A stretch of DNA of 64,000 nt from Bradyrhizobium symbiodeficiens (GCF_002266465.3 NZ_CP029427.2:2792501-2856500); one strand, 5' to 3'; positions 9,901 through 18,560 are shown, numbered from the stretch's first letter. The notes: generated from the letters alone by a model not told the origin. Translations and numbers: made by a program.

Positions 9901-10181
9901 TCGCCGGCATGATGCGTCACGGTTTTCGCGGCGCCGCCGAGATCACGGCGACGCTGGAGCACATGGCCGCTTTCGCTCATCTCGCGGACGCCGTGCCGCC
10001 GCATCTGTTCGATCTCTACTACGATGCGACGCTCGGCAATGACGACGTCCGCGCCTTCATGGCGCGTGAAAATCCGTCCGCACTCGCGGCGATGGAAACC
10101 TGCTTTGCGCGCCTGCACGATGCGGCGCTCTGGCAAACGCGCCGCAATTCGATTGCTGCAGCGTTGCGGGAGGCCTCATGA
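6933..10181 (+). CDS. cobN: Cobaltochelatase subunit CobN
   Basis: Large corrin-binding subunit of the ATP-dependent aerobic cobaltochelatase, which inserts Co(II) into hydrogenobyrinic acid a,c-diamide together with the AAA+ subunits CobS and CobT. Those two subunits are not in this window. The product is 1,082 residues, at the short end of the family (about 1,080-1,280). Family segments include AVVHMGAHGTLEWLPGKSVALS in the middle and VVDLWGSATMRTAGEEFAMAL later, typical of the CobN/magnesium chelatase H family. The ATG shares one base with the cobW stop (TGATG), and the stop overlaps cobG (ATGA). It is the third gene of the riboswitch 1 operon. Confidence 0.95.
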   Translation: MHVVFRESRGLEETATPRDIGQDPADLVVLSYSDSDLAAFAAGWRRGRDSLPTLRLANLAELRHPLSVDTYIERTLSQARGILVRLIGGESYWSYGLAALQQLAKDRNIVLAVLPADGRDDTRLDAYSTLPVSTLRRLKVLCDTGGPVAAQAAIAQLALASGLYAGPVIGETAVPEMGFYDPARGVVAAPVGGDGKPRALVTFYRSYLTAADTGPVDALIAALRERGFDACGVFVTSLKAPGVADWLRAHLAQNPPAAIVNATAFSALGDDGTTPFDAASCPVFQVALSSARREDWVESLRGLSPGDLAMHVVLPEVDGRLFAGVVSFKSAAQRDPDLQFSHLAHGPDEERVKAIAARVAAWRRLAETPAAEKRLAIVLSNYPGRPHQIAHAVGLDALASVEALESDLAAAGYDVTPVHALGDTLLKQSLTWNVADYRAALARLPQALQDDLAQAWGAPESDPCCRNGEFHFAAVACGRSIVAVQPERGDAVARDSDYHDLARTPRHGYVAFYLWLREQACDAVVHMGAHGTLEWLPGKSVALSSQCWPEAVIGDLPVIYPFIVNDPGEAAQAKRRLAAVTIGHLPPPLETSAVPEGLRRLERLLDEYSTADGLDPARRQRLIGAIRDEARAVGLEDDLGLDASAVPAEAIPRIDRFVCDLKESQYGDGLHVFGRGACGDAERDALCAALAGQRVAPGPSGSPYRGRQDVLPTGRNLFAVDPRAVPTPSAHAQGIKLAEELLRRHLQDHGDWPKGLVVDLWGSATMRTAGEEFAMALHLAGLAPRWDHASGRVTGYYIVTPAELGRPRIDVTLRVSGLFRDVFSGLALLFEAASEALAAREEEGDENPYRHRASRVFAPRPGQYGVGLSAIPDDFTSETREAAGEAWLSASSWAFSADGEMQPNRAGIEQRLASADGFVHVQDLPETDLLLAADYAAHEAGVAAAAAHLGAARPSLYHLDATRPEQPHARTLTEEISRVVRARAINPGWIAGMMRHGFRGAAEITATLEHMAAFAHLADAVPPHLFDLYYDATLGNDDVRAFMARENPSALAAMETCFARLHDAALWQTRRNSIAAALREAS

Positions 10182-11341
10182 GTGCGGCCACGGTCAAGGG
10201 CTGGTGTCCCGGCGCGCTGCGCCCGATGCTCTCGGGCGACGGGCTCGTGGTGCGCGTGCGTCCGTTCGGTGGGCGGCTCGAAGCGCCACAAATCACGGGA
10301 CTTGCCGAACTCGCCGGGCAGCACGGCAATGGTCTGATCGACGTGACGAGCCGCGCCAATCTGCAGATCAGGGGCGTCCGCGAGCAAGGCCATCGGCCGT
10401 TGATCGACGGCCTTGCACGATTGGCGCTGCTCGATCCGGATCCGGCCACGGAAGCCCGACGCAACATCCTCGTCACGCCGTTCTGGCGCACTGGCGACGC
10501 GACTCAATCGCTCGCCGCCGAACTCGAAGAAGTGCTCGGGGATAGCTCACTCGCGCTTCCAACGAAATTCGGCTTCGCCATCGACGACGGGACCTCGCGC
10601 GTGCTCGCCGGCAATTCCGCCGACATACGGATCGAGCGCGATCGCACAGGCCATCTCCTGGTGCGAGCCGACGGCGCAAAGCTCGGGCGCTCCGTCGCAC
10701 GTGGAGACGCCGTGAGCACGGCGCTCGCGCTTGCAAGCTGGTTCCTGGCCTCCGGCGGCGCGACGGGCGGGCGAGGGCGCATGGCGGCCCATATCGCCTC
10801 CGGCGCGGCATTGCCTCAATCGCTGCGAGGCGAGACCGAGCCCGCGCCGGTGATGGCCGCGTCGCGGCCCGGGCACTATCCGCAAGGCGCGATGGTCGGC
10901 CTCGCTTTCGGACAGATGCTGCATACGACACTGCAGCAGTTCGCCGGTTGCGGACATGCGCTGCGCATGACGCCCTGGCGGATGGTGCTCAGCGAAGGCA
11001 AGCGCGAGATGCCGAGCGCGCCGGGCCTGATCACCGAGCCCTTTGATCCCGCGCTTCGCGTCATCGCCTGCAGCGGCGCGCCGCGCTGCCGCGAGGCCCA
11101 TGCCGATACGCGCGCGCTCGCAGCGGCGCTCGCGCCGCGCATTGGCGTCGATACGTGGCTCCACGTCTCCGGCTGCGGCAAGGGCTGTGCCCATTCCGGC
11201 ACGGCCGCGGTGACACTGGTTGCGACCCGCGCCGGATTCGACCTCGTCCGTGACGGCTCGATCCGCGACGAGCCGGTGCTGCGCGGCCTGAACGGCGCCG
11301 ACATCGTGAGCGATCCCTCGATCCTGGTGGGAGGGCATTGA
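10178..11341 (+). CDS. cobG: Precorrin-3B synthase CobG
   Basis: Oxygen-dependent monooxygenase of the nitrite/sulfite reductase-like family that converts precorrin-3A to precorrin-3B. Its presence marks the aerobic route. The 387-residue product is shorter than the 459-residue Pseudomonas denitrificans protein. The N-terminal ferredoxin-like half has GWCPGALRPM and DVTSRANLQIRG. The C-terminal half has CSGAPRC (Cys298, Cys304) and CGKGC (Cys333, Cys337), which would ligate a 4Fe-4S cluster. It overlaps cobN upstream by 4 bp and shares one base with the cobH start downstream. Confidence 0.93.
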   Translation: MSAATVKGWCPGALRPMLSGDGLVVRVRPFGGRLEAPQITGLAELAGQHGNGLIDVTSRANLQIRGVREQGHRPLIDGLARLALLDPDPATEARRNILVTPFWRTGDATQSLAAELEEVLGDSSLALPTKFGFAIDDGTSRVLAGNSADIRIERDRTGHLLVRADGAKLGRSVARGDAVSTALALASWFLASGGATGGRGRMAAHIASGAALPQSLRGETEPAPVMAASRPGHYPQGAMVGLAFGQMLHTTLQQFAGCGHALRMTPWRMVLSEGKREMPSAPGLITEPFDPALRVIACSGAPRCREAHADTRALAAALAPRIGVDTWLHVSGCGKGCAHSGTAAVTLVATRAGFDLVRDGSIRDEPVLRGLNGADIVSDPSILVGGH

Positions 11342-11970
11342 TGCCGCACACCTACGAGACCGACGGCGCGGCGATCTACCGGCAGTCCTTCGCGACGATC
11401 CGAGCCGAGGCCGATCTTGGCCGCTTCACGCCGGATGAGGAACCGGTGGTGGTGCGGATGATCCATGCCGCCGGCATGGTCGGCCTGGAGGCGCATATCC
11501 GCTTCACGCCCGGCATGGCGACGGCTGCGCGCGCCGCCTTGCTGAGAGGCGCGCCGATCCTGTGCGATGCGCGCATGGTCTCGGAAGGGGTTACGCGCGC
11601 AAGACTGCCCGCCGCGAACGCCGTCATCTGCACGCTTGGTGACGAGACCGTGCCCGCGCTGGCGCAATCCATGCGCAACACCCGCTCGGCTGCGGCGCTG
11701 GAACTGTGGCGGCAGCATCTCGATGGTGCGATCGTTGCGATCGGCAATGCGCCGACTGCGCTGTTTCATCTGCTCAACATGCTGGAGGACCGCGATTGCC
11801 CGCGGCCCGCGGCGATCATCGGCTGTCCTGTCGGCTTCGTCGGTGCCGCCGAATCCAAGGCCGCGCTGATGGCGGATCCGCCGGTGCCGGCGCTGACCGT
11901 CGAGGGCCGCCTCGGCGGCTCCGCGATCACGGTTGCCGCCGTGAATGCGCTGGCGAGCCGGAGCGAATAG
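11341..11970 (+). CDS. cobH: Precorrin-8X methylmutase CobH
   Basis: Catalyses the 1,5-methyl shift from C11 to C12 that converts precorrin-8X to hydrogenobyrinic acid. The 209-residue product has the usual length. The conserved segment VRMIHAAGMVG contains His42, the counterpart of the catalytic His43 in Pseudomonas denitrificans CobH. IIGCPVGFVGAAESK further on is also typical. The start is ATG 11341, sharing its A with the cobG stop (TGATG). An in-frame TTG at 11338 is less likely. Two nt separate the stop from cobI. Confidence 0.95.
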   Translation: MPHTYETDGAAIYRQSFATIRAEADLGRFTPDEEPVVVRMIHAAGMVGLEAHIRFTPGMATAARAALLRGAPILCDARMVSEGVTRARLPAANAVICTLGDETVPALAQSMRNTRSAAALELWRQHLDGAIVAIGNAPTALFHLLNMLEDRDCPRPAAIIGCPVGFVGAAESKAALMADPPVPALTVEGRLGGSAITVAAVNALASRSE

Positions 11971-11972
11971 CG

Positions 11973-12704
11973 ATGGGACGCATCATCTGCTGCGGTCTCG
12001 GCCCCGGCGATCCTGATCTGATGAGCGTGCGTGCCGATCGCACCGTGCGCGCCGCCAGGCACGTCGCCTACTTCCGCAAGAAGGGCCGGCCGGGCCAGGC
12101 CCGGCGCATCGTCGAAGGCATGTTGGCGCCTGATGTCACCGAATATCCCATGGAATATCCTGTGACGACGGAGATTGCGTTCGACAGCGTGGAATATGTC
12201 CAACTGCTTGCCGGCTTCCACGACGAATGGGCCGAGCGCCTGGTGCGGCTTTCGCGCGCAGTCGACGTCGTCGTGCTGTGTGAGGGTGATCCCTACTTCT
12301 ACGGCTCCTTCATGCATCTGCACACGCGCCTGCAAGGTCGCGTCGAGATCGAGGTGATCGCGGGCATTCCCGGCATGGTCGGTTGCTGGAACGGGGTCGG
12401 ACAGCCGATCGCGCTGGGCGATGACGTGACGACCGTGCTGATGGGGACGCTTCCCGAAGCCGAGCTCGAGCGGCACATGCGCGATTCCGATGCGCTCGTC
12501 GTCATGAAGACCGGCCGCAATCTTGCAAAGGTGCGGCGCGCGCTCGCATCCGCCGGCCGGCTCGACGATGCCTGGCTGGTCGAGCGCGGCACCATGCCGG
12601 GCGAGCGGGTGGTGCGGCTCGCCGAGGTCGACGGCGGCGACTGTCCTTATTTCGCGATCGTGCTGGTCCACGGCAAGGGCCGGCACCTGGACGCCGCCGA
12701 ATGA
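11973..12704 (+). CDS. cobI: Precorrin-2 C20-methyltransferase CobI
   Basis: SAM-dependent class III (tetrapyrrole) methyltransferase that converts precorrin-2 to precorrin-3A. The 243-residue product starts MGRIICCGLGPGDPDLMSVRA, with the N-terminal GxGxGDxxxxT-like loop, here ending in MS. It contains the motif CEGDPYFYGSFM and then IAGIPGMVGC. Length is normal. The start at 11973 lies 2 nt after the cobH stop, and the stop overlaps the cobJ start by 4 bp. Confidence 0.95.
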   Translation: MGRIICCGLGPGDPDLMSVRADRTVRAARHVAYFRKKGRPGQARRIVEGMLAPDVTEYPMEYPVTTEIAFDSVEYVQLLAGFHDEWAERLVRLSRAVDVVVLCEGDPYFYGSFMHLHTRLQGRVEIEVIAGIPGMVGCWNGVGQPIALGDDVTTVLMGTLPEAELERHMRDSDALVVMKTGRNLAKVRRALASAGRLDDAWLVERGTMPGERVVRLAEVDGGDCPYFAIVLVHGKGRHLDAAE

Positions 12705-13432
12705 CGGGCACGTTGACCATCGCGGGCCTCGGGCCGGGCAGTGATGCGCTGGTGACGCCCGAGGTCACGGCTGCGCTGGCGTCGGCGACCGACATTCTGG
12801 GCTACGCGCCGTACGTTGCGCGCGTGCCGCCGCGGCCGGGGCTGAAGCTGCATCCTTCCGACAATCGCGAGGAGCTGCAGCGCGCGAGCGAGGCTTTGCG
12901 GCTTGCGTCCGAAGGCGGGCAGGTCGTCGTCGTGTCCTCCGGCGATCCCGGCGTCTTTGCGATGGCCTCCGCGGTGTTCGAGGCACTCGAACAGGCGCCG
13001 CAATGGCGGGATCTTTCGATCCGCGTGCTGCCGGGCATCACGGCGATGCTGGCAGCGGCCGCGCGCGCAGGCGCGCCGCTCGGCCATGATTTCTGCGCGA
13101 TCAATCTCTCCGACAATCTCAAGCCGTGGGCCGTGATCGAGAAGCGCCTGCGGCTGGCGGCGGAAGCCGACTTTTCCATTGCGATGTACAACCCGCGCTC
13201 GGCAAGCCGGCCGGAAGGATTCGGCCGCGCGCTCGCAGTGCTGAAAGAGGCAGGCTGCGGTGAGCGCCTCGTGATCTTTGCACGCGCGATCAGCGCTGCC
13301 GACGAGAAGATCGTGACCGTGACGCTGAACGACGCGACCCCGGAGATGGCGGATATGCGCACGCTGGTGATCGTCGGGAATTCGCAGACGCGCCGTGTTG
13401 GCCACTGGGTCTATGCGCCGAGGCGGGTCTGA
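12701..13432 (+). CDS. cobJ: Precorrin-3B C17-methyltransferase CobJ
   Basis: SAM-dependent methyltransferase that methylates C17 with ring contraction, turning precorrin-3B into precorrin-4. The 243-residue product has the N-terminal AGLGPGSDALVTPE loop, SSGDPGVFAMASAVFE and the segment MYNPRSASRPEGFGRAL, which is characteristic of CobJ/CbiH. It is the last gene of the riboswitch 1 operon on this strand. Its final 22 bp overlap the 3' end of the antisense gene cobK. Confidence 0.95.
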   Translation: MTGTLTIAGLGPGSDALVTPEVTAALASATDILGYAPYVARVPPRPGLKLHPSDNREELQRASEALRLASEGGQVVVVSSGDPGVFAMASAVFEALEQAPQWRDLSIRVLPGITAMLAAAARAGAPLGHDFCAINLSDNLKPWAVIEKRLRLAAEADFSIAMYNPRSASRPEGFGRALAVLKEAGCGERLVIFARAISAADEKIVTVTLNDATPEMADMRTLVIVGNSQTRRVGHWVYAPRRV

Positions 13433-14157
13433 TGACCGAGCCACTGCATCACCTCAGTGACGCTCTCGACCCGTCGGCGTTCGGGCAGCTCCGGTCGCGA
13501 GATCATGATCACCGGCAGGCCGAGCACGCGGGCCGCGTCGATCTTGGCACGCGCGCCGGCGCCGCCGGAATTGCGGGCGACGATCCAGCCGATGCCGCGT
13601 TCCCGCATCATCTCCAGCTCACCGTTCAGCAAGAACGGCCCGCGCGACACGACCACATCGGCAGCGAAGGGCAGGAGTGCGTCCGGCGGATCGACGAAAC
13701 GCAGCGTGTAGGTGTGCTGCGGCTTCGCCGCGAACGGTGCGATATGCTGGCGGCCGATGGCGAGAAACACTTTTGCGGGCGCCTCGGACAACGCGTCAGC
13801 TGCGGCGCTGACATCGGTCACCTCGATCCAATTGTCGCCGGGCGCTTTGGTCCAGGGCGCGCGCTCCAGTGCGATCAGCGGCGTGCTGGTCTGCGCGCAC
13901 GCCGCGACCGCATTGCGGCTTATCTCCGCGGCGAAAGGATGCGTCGCATCGATCACATGCGTGATGCCTTCACTGCGGATATAGTCGGCAAGCCCACTCA
14001 CGCCGCCGAAGCCGCCGATGCGGGTCGGCAGCGGCTGATCGGCAGGCGCGCGGGTGCGGCCGCCATAGGAATAGACGGCGCCAAGCCCGGCGCGCGCGAC
14101 CTCCGCTGCGAGCAGGCTCGCATCGGCCGTTCCGCCCAGTATGAGCGCGCGCGTCAT
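13411..14157 (-). CDS. cobK: Precorrin-6A reductase CobK
   Basis: NADPH-dependent reductase converting precorrin-6A to precorrin-6B. The 248-residue product begins MTRALILGGTADASLLAAE, a nucleotide-binding loop typical of CobK/CbiJ. It also has HVIDATHPFAAEIS and FLAIGRQHIAPF. The start at 14157 has AAGGA 7 nt upstream. It is the only pathway gene transcribed leftward between cobJ and cobL. It overlaps cobJ by 22 bp at its 3' end and shares two bases of its start codon with cobL, the two ATGs being read from opposite strands of one CATG. There is therefore no intergenic space on either side. Confidence 0.95.
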   Translation of the reverse strand: MTRALILGGTADASLLAAEVARAGLGAVYSYGGRTRAPADQPLPTRIGGFGGVSGLADYIRSEGITHVIDATHPFAAEISRNAVAACAQTSTPLIALERAPWTKAPGDNWIEVTDVSAAADALSEAPAKVFLAIGRQHIAPFAAKPQHTYTLRFVDPPDALLPFAADVVVSRGPFLLNGELEMMRERGIGWIVARNSGGAGARAKIDAARVLGLPVIMISRPELPERRRVESVTEVMQWLGHQTRLGA

Positions 14158-15349
14158 GGCTGATTCCTTGGCTGATCCCTGGCTGACGATCATCGGTATC
14201 GGCGAAGATGGCCTCGCCGGGCTGTCCGATGCAAGCCGGAAGGCGCTTGCTTCGGCAGAAATCGTGTTTGGCGGCGAACGTCATCTTGCGCTCGCCGATG
14301 TCGGCAGCCGGGGCCGCCGATGGCCGGTGCCGTTCGATGCGGATGTCGTTCTAAATTGCCGCGGCCGGTCGACGGTGGTGCTCGCCTCCGGGGATCCGTT
14401 CTGGCATGGCGCAGGCGCGGTTCTCGCCGAGAAACTCGGTGGCGACGAATGGATCGCGCATCCGGCCCCGTCGACTTTCTCCCTCGCTGCAGCGCGCCTC
14501 GGCTGGCGCCTGGAGTCCGTGACCTGCATCGGGCTTCATGCGGCGCCGTTCGAACGTCTGATGCCGCATTTGGTGCGAGAGGCACGCATCATCTGCCTGG
14601 TACGCGACGCAGCTGCGGTCGGAGACCTCGCGAAATGGTTGACTGAGCGCGGATGGGGCGCCTCGCTGTTGTGGACGCTCGAAGCGCTGGGCGGGCCACG
14701 GGAATGCATTGACCAGCATCGCGTCGATCTCTTTGCCGAGGATATGACCGGAGATCTTGTTGCGGTCGCGTTATTGCTGATCGGGACGCAGGGCATTCCC
14801 CGTAGCTCGGGTTTGCCCGACGATCTGTTCATTCACGACGGCCAGATCACCAAGCGCCCGGTGCGCGCGCTCGCGCTCTCGGCGCTGGCGCCGCGTCCGG
14901 GCGAACGTCTCTGGGATATCGGCGCCGGTTCGGGATCGATCTCGGTCGAGTGGGCGCTGTGCGGCGGGACGGCGACCGCGATCGAGGCGCGCGAGGATCG
15001 CGTCGCAAACATCCACAGCAACGCAGCGGCGTTTGGACTTTCGCACCGGATCGCCGTCGTCACAGGGAGGGCGCCCGAAGCTGTTGCGGCACTCGAAGCG
15101 CCGAATGCGGTCTTCATCGGCGGTGGTCTCGACAGCGCGATGTTCGATGCGATCTGGTCGCGGCTTCCGTCCGGCACACGGCTGGTCGCGCATACCGTGA
15201 CGCTGGAGACGGAAGCGCTGCTTGGCGAGCTTCACCAGCGCCATGGCGGCGAGCTGATGCGAGTCGAGATCGCGCATGCCGCGCCGCTCGGCCGCTACCG
15301 GTCATGGGATGCGGTACGGCCAGTGGTGCAGTGGAGGGCGGTCCGATGA
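14156..15349 (+). CDS. cobL: Precorrin-6Y C5,15-methyltransferase (decarboxylating) CobL
   Basis: Two-domain SAM-dependent enzyme that methylates C5 and C15 and decarboxylates the C12 acetate of precorrin-6B to give precorrin-8X. The 397-residue product has an N-terminal CbiE-type methyltransferase (IIGIGEDGLAGLSDASRKAL; LASGDPFWHG). The C-terminal CbiT-type domain has the SAM-binding motif DIGAGSGSISVEWA around residues 254-267. The start chosen is ATG 14156, inside the CATG shared with the cobK start. ATG 14141 is an in-frame alternative; neither has a clear ribosome binding site. The stop overlaps cobE by 4 bp. Confidence 0.94.
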   Translation: MADSLADPWLTIIGIGEDGLAGLSDASRKALASAEIVFGGERHLALADVGSRGRRWPVPFDADVVLNCRGRSTVVLASGDPFWHGAGAVLAEKLGGDEWIAHPAPSTFSLAAARLGWRLESVTCIGLHAAPFERLMPHLVREARIICLVRDAAAVGDLAKWLTERGWGASLLWTLEALGGPRECIDQHRVDLFAEDMTGDLVAVALLLIGTQGIPRSSGLPDDLFIHDGQITKRPVRALALSALAPRPGERLWDIGAGSGSISVEWALCGGTATAIEAREDRVANIHSNAAAFGLSHRIAVVTGRAPEAVAALEAPNAVFIGGGLDSAMFDAIWSRLPSGTRLVAHTVTLETEALLGELHQRHGGELMRVEIAHAAPLGRYRSWDAVRPVVQWRAVR

Positions 15350-15714
15350 AGGTCGCTGGACTCGGCTTCAGGAAGGAAGTCACGCTGGCTTCGTTGCGCG
15401 AAGCTTTACTCGCAGCAGGTGGCCCTGAAGGCCTCACAGCGATAGCGACGGTCAGCGACAAGGCCGATGCGGAGCCGTTGCTGCAGCTCGCACGTGAGTG
15501 CGGCGTGCCGGTCAAGGCTGTTCCGGCCGACGTCCTTGCGAGCGTCGATACCTTGACGCAGTCGAAATTCGTCACCGAGAAGTTCGGGACCGGATCGGTC
15601 GCCGAGGCTGCGGCGCTCGCGGCCGCTGGTCCTCGCGCGCGGCTGATTGCGACACGCGTCGTCTCGCAGGATCGCACGGCGACCGCCGCGATCGCCGAAG
15701 GAGACGGCGCATGA
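15346..15714 (+). CDS. cobE: CobE, CbiG C-terminal-like cobalamin biosynthesis protein
   Basis: Protein of 122 residues related to the C-terminal domain of CbiG. In the aerobic pathway CobE is genetically required but its biochemical step is not settled. The sequence opens [21 protein letters not shown] and contains [21 protein letters not shown], the conserved region shared with CbiG. It overlaps cobL (ATGA at 15346) and cobM (ATGA at 15711), so it is translated in step with both methyltransferases. Confidence 0.92.
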   Translation: MKVAGLGFRKEVTLASLREALLAAGGPEGLTAIATVSDKADAEPLLQLARECGVPVKAVPADVLASVDTLTQSKFVTEKFGTGSVAEAAALAAAGPRARLIATRVVSQDRTATAAIAEGDGA

Positions 15715-16493
15715 CGGTGCACTTTATCGGCGCAGGACCGGGCGCGCCTGACTTGCTGACCTTGCGCGGGCGCGACCTGATCGCCGCCAGCCCGGTCTGC
15801 CTCTATGCCGGCTCGCTGGTGCCGGAGGGCGTGCTGGCGCATTGCCCGCCCGGCGCGCGTGTCGTCAATACCGCGCCACTGTCACTCGACGAGATCATCG
15901 CCGAGATCGCCGCCGCGCATGAGGCGGGCAAGGATGTGGCGCGGCTGCATTCCGGCGATCTCTCGATCTGGTCGGCGATGGGCGAGCAGCTTCGCCGCCT
16001 GCGCGCGCTCGGCATTCCCTACACGGTCACGCCCGGCGTTCCCTCTTTCTCGGCTGCTGCGGCGGCGCTCGAGGTCGAGCTGACGCTGCCCGGGCTTGCC
16101 CAGACGGTGGTGCTGACGCGCACGCCGGGCCGCGCCAGCGCGATGCTTGAGGGTGAGAAGCTGGCGGCATTTGCCGCGACCGGCGCGGTGCTCGCGATCC
16201 ATCTCTCGATCCATCTGCTCGACAATGTCGTCGCCGAGCTCACGCCCCATTACGGCGCGGATTGCCCGGTCGCGATCGTCTGGCGCGCGAGCTGGCCGGA
16301 CCAGCGCATCGTCCGTGCCACGCTTGCAACACTCGATGCTGCCGTTGGCGCGGAGATGGAGCGCACCGCGCTGATCCTGGTCGGCAAGACGCTGGAAGCT
16401 GCGGATTTCGACGAGAGCCGCCTTTATGCTGCCGATTACGACCGCCGCTATCGGCCGGTCGGCGCCGAGCCGCGCTTCCCGGAGGCCTCGTGA
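15711..16493 (+). CDS. cobM: Precorrin-4 C11-methyltransferase CobM
   Basis: SAM-dependent methyltransferase converting precorrin-4 to precorrin-5. The 260-residue product begins [20 protein letters not shown] and has [15 protein letters not shown] and [18 protein letters not shown], both typical of CobM/CbiF. Length is normal. It overlaps cobE by 4 bp. Its stop shares one base with the cobB start (TGATG). Confidence 0.95.
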   Translation: MTVHFIGAGPGAPDLLTLRGRDLIAASPVCLYAGSLVPEGVLAHCPPGARVVNTAPLSLDEIIAEIAAAHEAGKDVARLHSGDLSIWSAMGEQLRRLRALGIPYTVTPGVPSFSAAAAALEVELTLPGLAQTVVLTRTPGRASAMLEGEKLAAFAATGAVLAIHLSIHLLDNVVAELTPHYGADCPVAIVWRASWPDQRIVRATLATLDAAVGAEMERTALILVGKTLEAADFDESRLYAADYDRRYRPVGAEPRFPEAS

Positions 16494-17803
16494 TGGCGGC
16501 AGGCCTCGTCATCTCCGCACCGGCCTCCGGCGTCGGCAAGACCACGCTGACGCTGGCGCTCGCACGCGCCTGGCGTCATCGCGGCTTGAACGTGCAGTGT
16601 TTCAAGAGCGGTCCTGATTACATCGATCCCGCCTTCCACGCCGCAGCCACGGGCCGCGCCTCCGTCAACGTCGACAGCTGGGCGATGGACCGCGGGGCAA
16701 TCGCCCATCTCGTCAGCCGCGGCGTGGATGCCGATGTCGTGCTCGCCGAGGGCTCGATGGGCTTGTTCGACGGTGTCGCCGCCCGCGGCGTTTCCGGCAC
16801 CGGCGCCACCGCCGATATCGCAGAGATGCTGGGCTGGCCCGTGGTGCTGGTGATCGACCCTTCCGGACAAGCGCAGACGGCGGCGGCTATCGCCGCGGGC
16901 CTCCGCGATTATCGCCCCGGATTGAAGCTTGCCGGCGTCGTGCTCAATCGTGTCGCCAGCCCGCGTCATGAAGATCTCGTGCGGCATGCGCTCAACGAGG
17001 CCGGGATTGCCGTGTTCGGCGCGCTGCCGCGCCATGCCGAGATCAGCCTGCCGAAGCGGCATCTCGGCCTGGTGCAAGCCGAAGAGCAGGCCGAGATCGG
17101 CAAGCTGATCGACGAGGCCGCGCGCTTCGTCGCCGAGCATGTCGACCTCGATGCGGTGCTGCGATCTGCGGCCAGCTGGTCGCCGCAACCTGCCGTGAAC
17201 GGCCTGAACGTGACGCCGCCGGGGCAACGCATCGCGCTCGCCCGCGATGCCGCGTTTTCCTTCGTCTATCCGCATATGCTGGAAGCCTGGCGCGGGGCGG
17301 GCGCGGAGATCTCGACGTTCTCGCCGCTCGCCGATGAAGCGCCTGACGCGAGCGCCGATGTGTGTTGGCTCCCCGGCGGCTACCCCGAGCTCCATGCCGG
17401 CAAGATCGCGGCCAATGCGCATTTTCGCAGCGGCCTGCGCGCCTTCGCCGAAACGCGACCGGTGCACGGCGAATGCGGGGGCTATATGGTGCTGGGCACC
17501 GCTTTGACCGATGCGGACGGTGTCCGCCACGAGATGACGGGCTTGCTCGGCCTGGAGACGAGCTTTGCCAAGCGCCGCATGCATCTCGGTTATCGTCTGG
17601 CCGAACTCGCCGCGCCGATGCCGGGACACCGCCCCGGCGCACGCCTGCGCGGCCACGAATTCCACTATTCAACGATCGTCGCGCAGCCTGACATGCCGCT
17701 GGCCGTGGTGCATGATGCGACCGGCGCGGTCATTGCCGAAACCGGCTCGCGGCGCGGCCACGCCACCGGTACGTTCTTCCATCTGATCGCGGAGGATCGG
17801 TGA
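16493..17803 (+). CDS. cobB: Hydrogenobyrinic/cobyrinic acid a,c-diamide synthase CobB
   Basis: ATP- and glutamine-dependent amidotransferase that amidates the a and c carboxylates of hydrogenobyrinic acid, the step just before cobalt insertion by CobN. The 436-residue product has the N-terminal nucleotide-binding loop APASGVGKTT near residues 9-18 and KSGPDYIDPAFH soon after. The C-terminal glutaminase domain has the nucleophile segment HGECGGYMVLG and a final GHATGTFFH histidine. GGAGG lies just upstream of the start. The stop overlaps the GTG start of cobA. Confidence 0.95.
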   Translation: MAAGLVISAPASGVGKTTLTLALARAWRHRGLNVQCFKSGPDYIDPAFHAAATGRASVNVDSWAMDRGAIAHLVSRGVDADVVLAEGSMGLFDGVAARGVSGTGATADIAEMLGWPVVLVIDPSGQAQTAAAIAAGLRDYRPGLKLAGVVLNRVASPRHEDLVRHALNEAGIAVFGALPRHAEISLPKRHLGLVQAEEQAEIGKLIDEAARFVAEHVDLDAVLRSAASWSPQPAVNGLNVTPPGQRIALARDAAFSFVYPHMLEAWRGAGAEISTFSPLADEAPDASADVCWLPGGYPELHAGKIAANAHFRSGLRAFAETRPVHGECGGYMVLGTALTDADGVRHEMTGLLGLETSFAKRRMHLGYRLAELAAPMPGHRPGARLRGHEFHYSTIVAQPDMPLAVVHDATGAVIAETGSRRGHATGTFFHLIAEDR

Positions 17804-18531
17804 GCGGCTTCGTCTCCTTCATCTCCGCCGGACCGGGCGACCCCGAACTGCTCACGCTCAAGGGCGCCGCGCGGCTGCGCGAGGCCGACGTCGTGCTCTA
17901 TGACGATCTTGCCTCCGGCGCGATCCTCGATCTCGCCCGGCCCGGCGCCAATCTCGTCGCGGTGGGGAAACGGGCAGGGCGTGCCTCGACCAAGCAACAT
18001 CACGTCAACCGCCTGCTGGTCGACTATGCCGCAACAGGGGTGCGCGTGGTGCGGCTCAAGTCGGGCGATGCCGGCATTTTCGGCCGGCTCGAAGAAGAGC
18101 TGGAGACGCTGCACGAAGCGGGCATCGGCTACGAGATCGTTCCCGGCGTCACCTCGGCCTGCGCCGCGGCGGCACAGGCCGGCATTCCCCTGACACGGCG
18201 TCACACCTCGCGACGGGTGCAGTTCGTGACCGGGGCCGATGTCACCGGGGAGTTGCCGCCGAATCTGAATTGGGCGGCGCTGGCCGATCCGGAGGCGACG
18301 ACGGTGGTCTATATGGGCCGACGCACCTTTCCGGCGCTTGTCGCAAAATTGGTCGCGCAGGGCCTCGCCGCGGACACCCCGGCGCTGGTCGCCGAGTCCC
18401 TCGGTCGTCCCGACGAGCGGCTGGTGCGCACCACCATTGCCGAACTCGCCGAGCAGCTTGCCCGCGGCGGCGCTCCTTCGACCGCCGCGGTGATCCTGTT
18501 CGGCGCGCTGGCGGGGGATTATTCGTCATGA
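17800..18531 (+). CDS. cobA: Uroporphyrinogen-III C-methyltransferase CobA
   Basis: First committed enzyme of the corrin branch. It methylates uroporphyrinogen III at C2 and C7 with SAM to give precorrin-2. The 243-residue product has SAGPGDPELLTLKGAARL, VVLYDDLAS, VRLKSGDAGIFGR and the TSACAAAAQAGIPLTRR region, all characteristic. There is no fused siroheme dehydrogenase domain. The start is GTG 17800, overlapping the cobB stop, with GGAGGA at 17791-17796. It is the last gene of the cobL-cobE-cobM-cobB-cobA run. Confidence 0.94.
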   Translation: MSGFVSFISAGPGDPELLTLKGAARLREADVVLYDDLASGAILDLARPGANLVAVGKRAGRASTKQHHVNRLLVDYAATGVRVVRLKSGDAGIFGRLEEELETLHEAGIGYEIVPGVTSACAAAAQAGIPLTRRHTSRRVQFVTGADVTGELPPNLNWAALADPEATTVVYMGRRTFPALVAKLVAQGLAADTPALVAESLGRPDERLVRTTIAELAEQLARGGAPSTAAVILFGALAGDYSS

Positions 18532-18554
18532 TCGCCCCGGCAGGCGGTCGCCCC

Positions 18555-18560
18555 TTGACG
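18555..18560 (+). promoter_or_regulatory. Candidate -35 hexamer upstream of cobalamin riboswitch 2
   Basis: TTGACG lies 40 nt before the first riboswitch element and 23 nt after the cobA stop. No convincing -10 is seen at the expected spacing. It also lies within a possible CCCCTT...AAGGGG inverted repeat (18551-18578) that could instead help end the cobA transcript. Confidence 0.33.
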
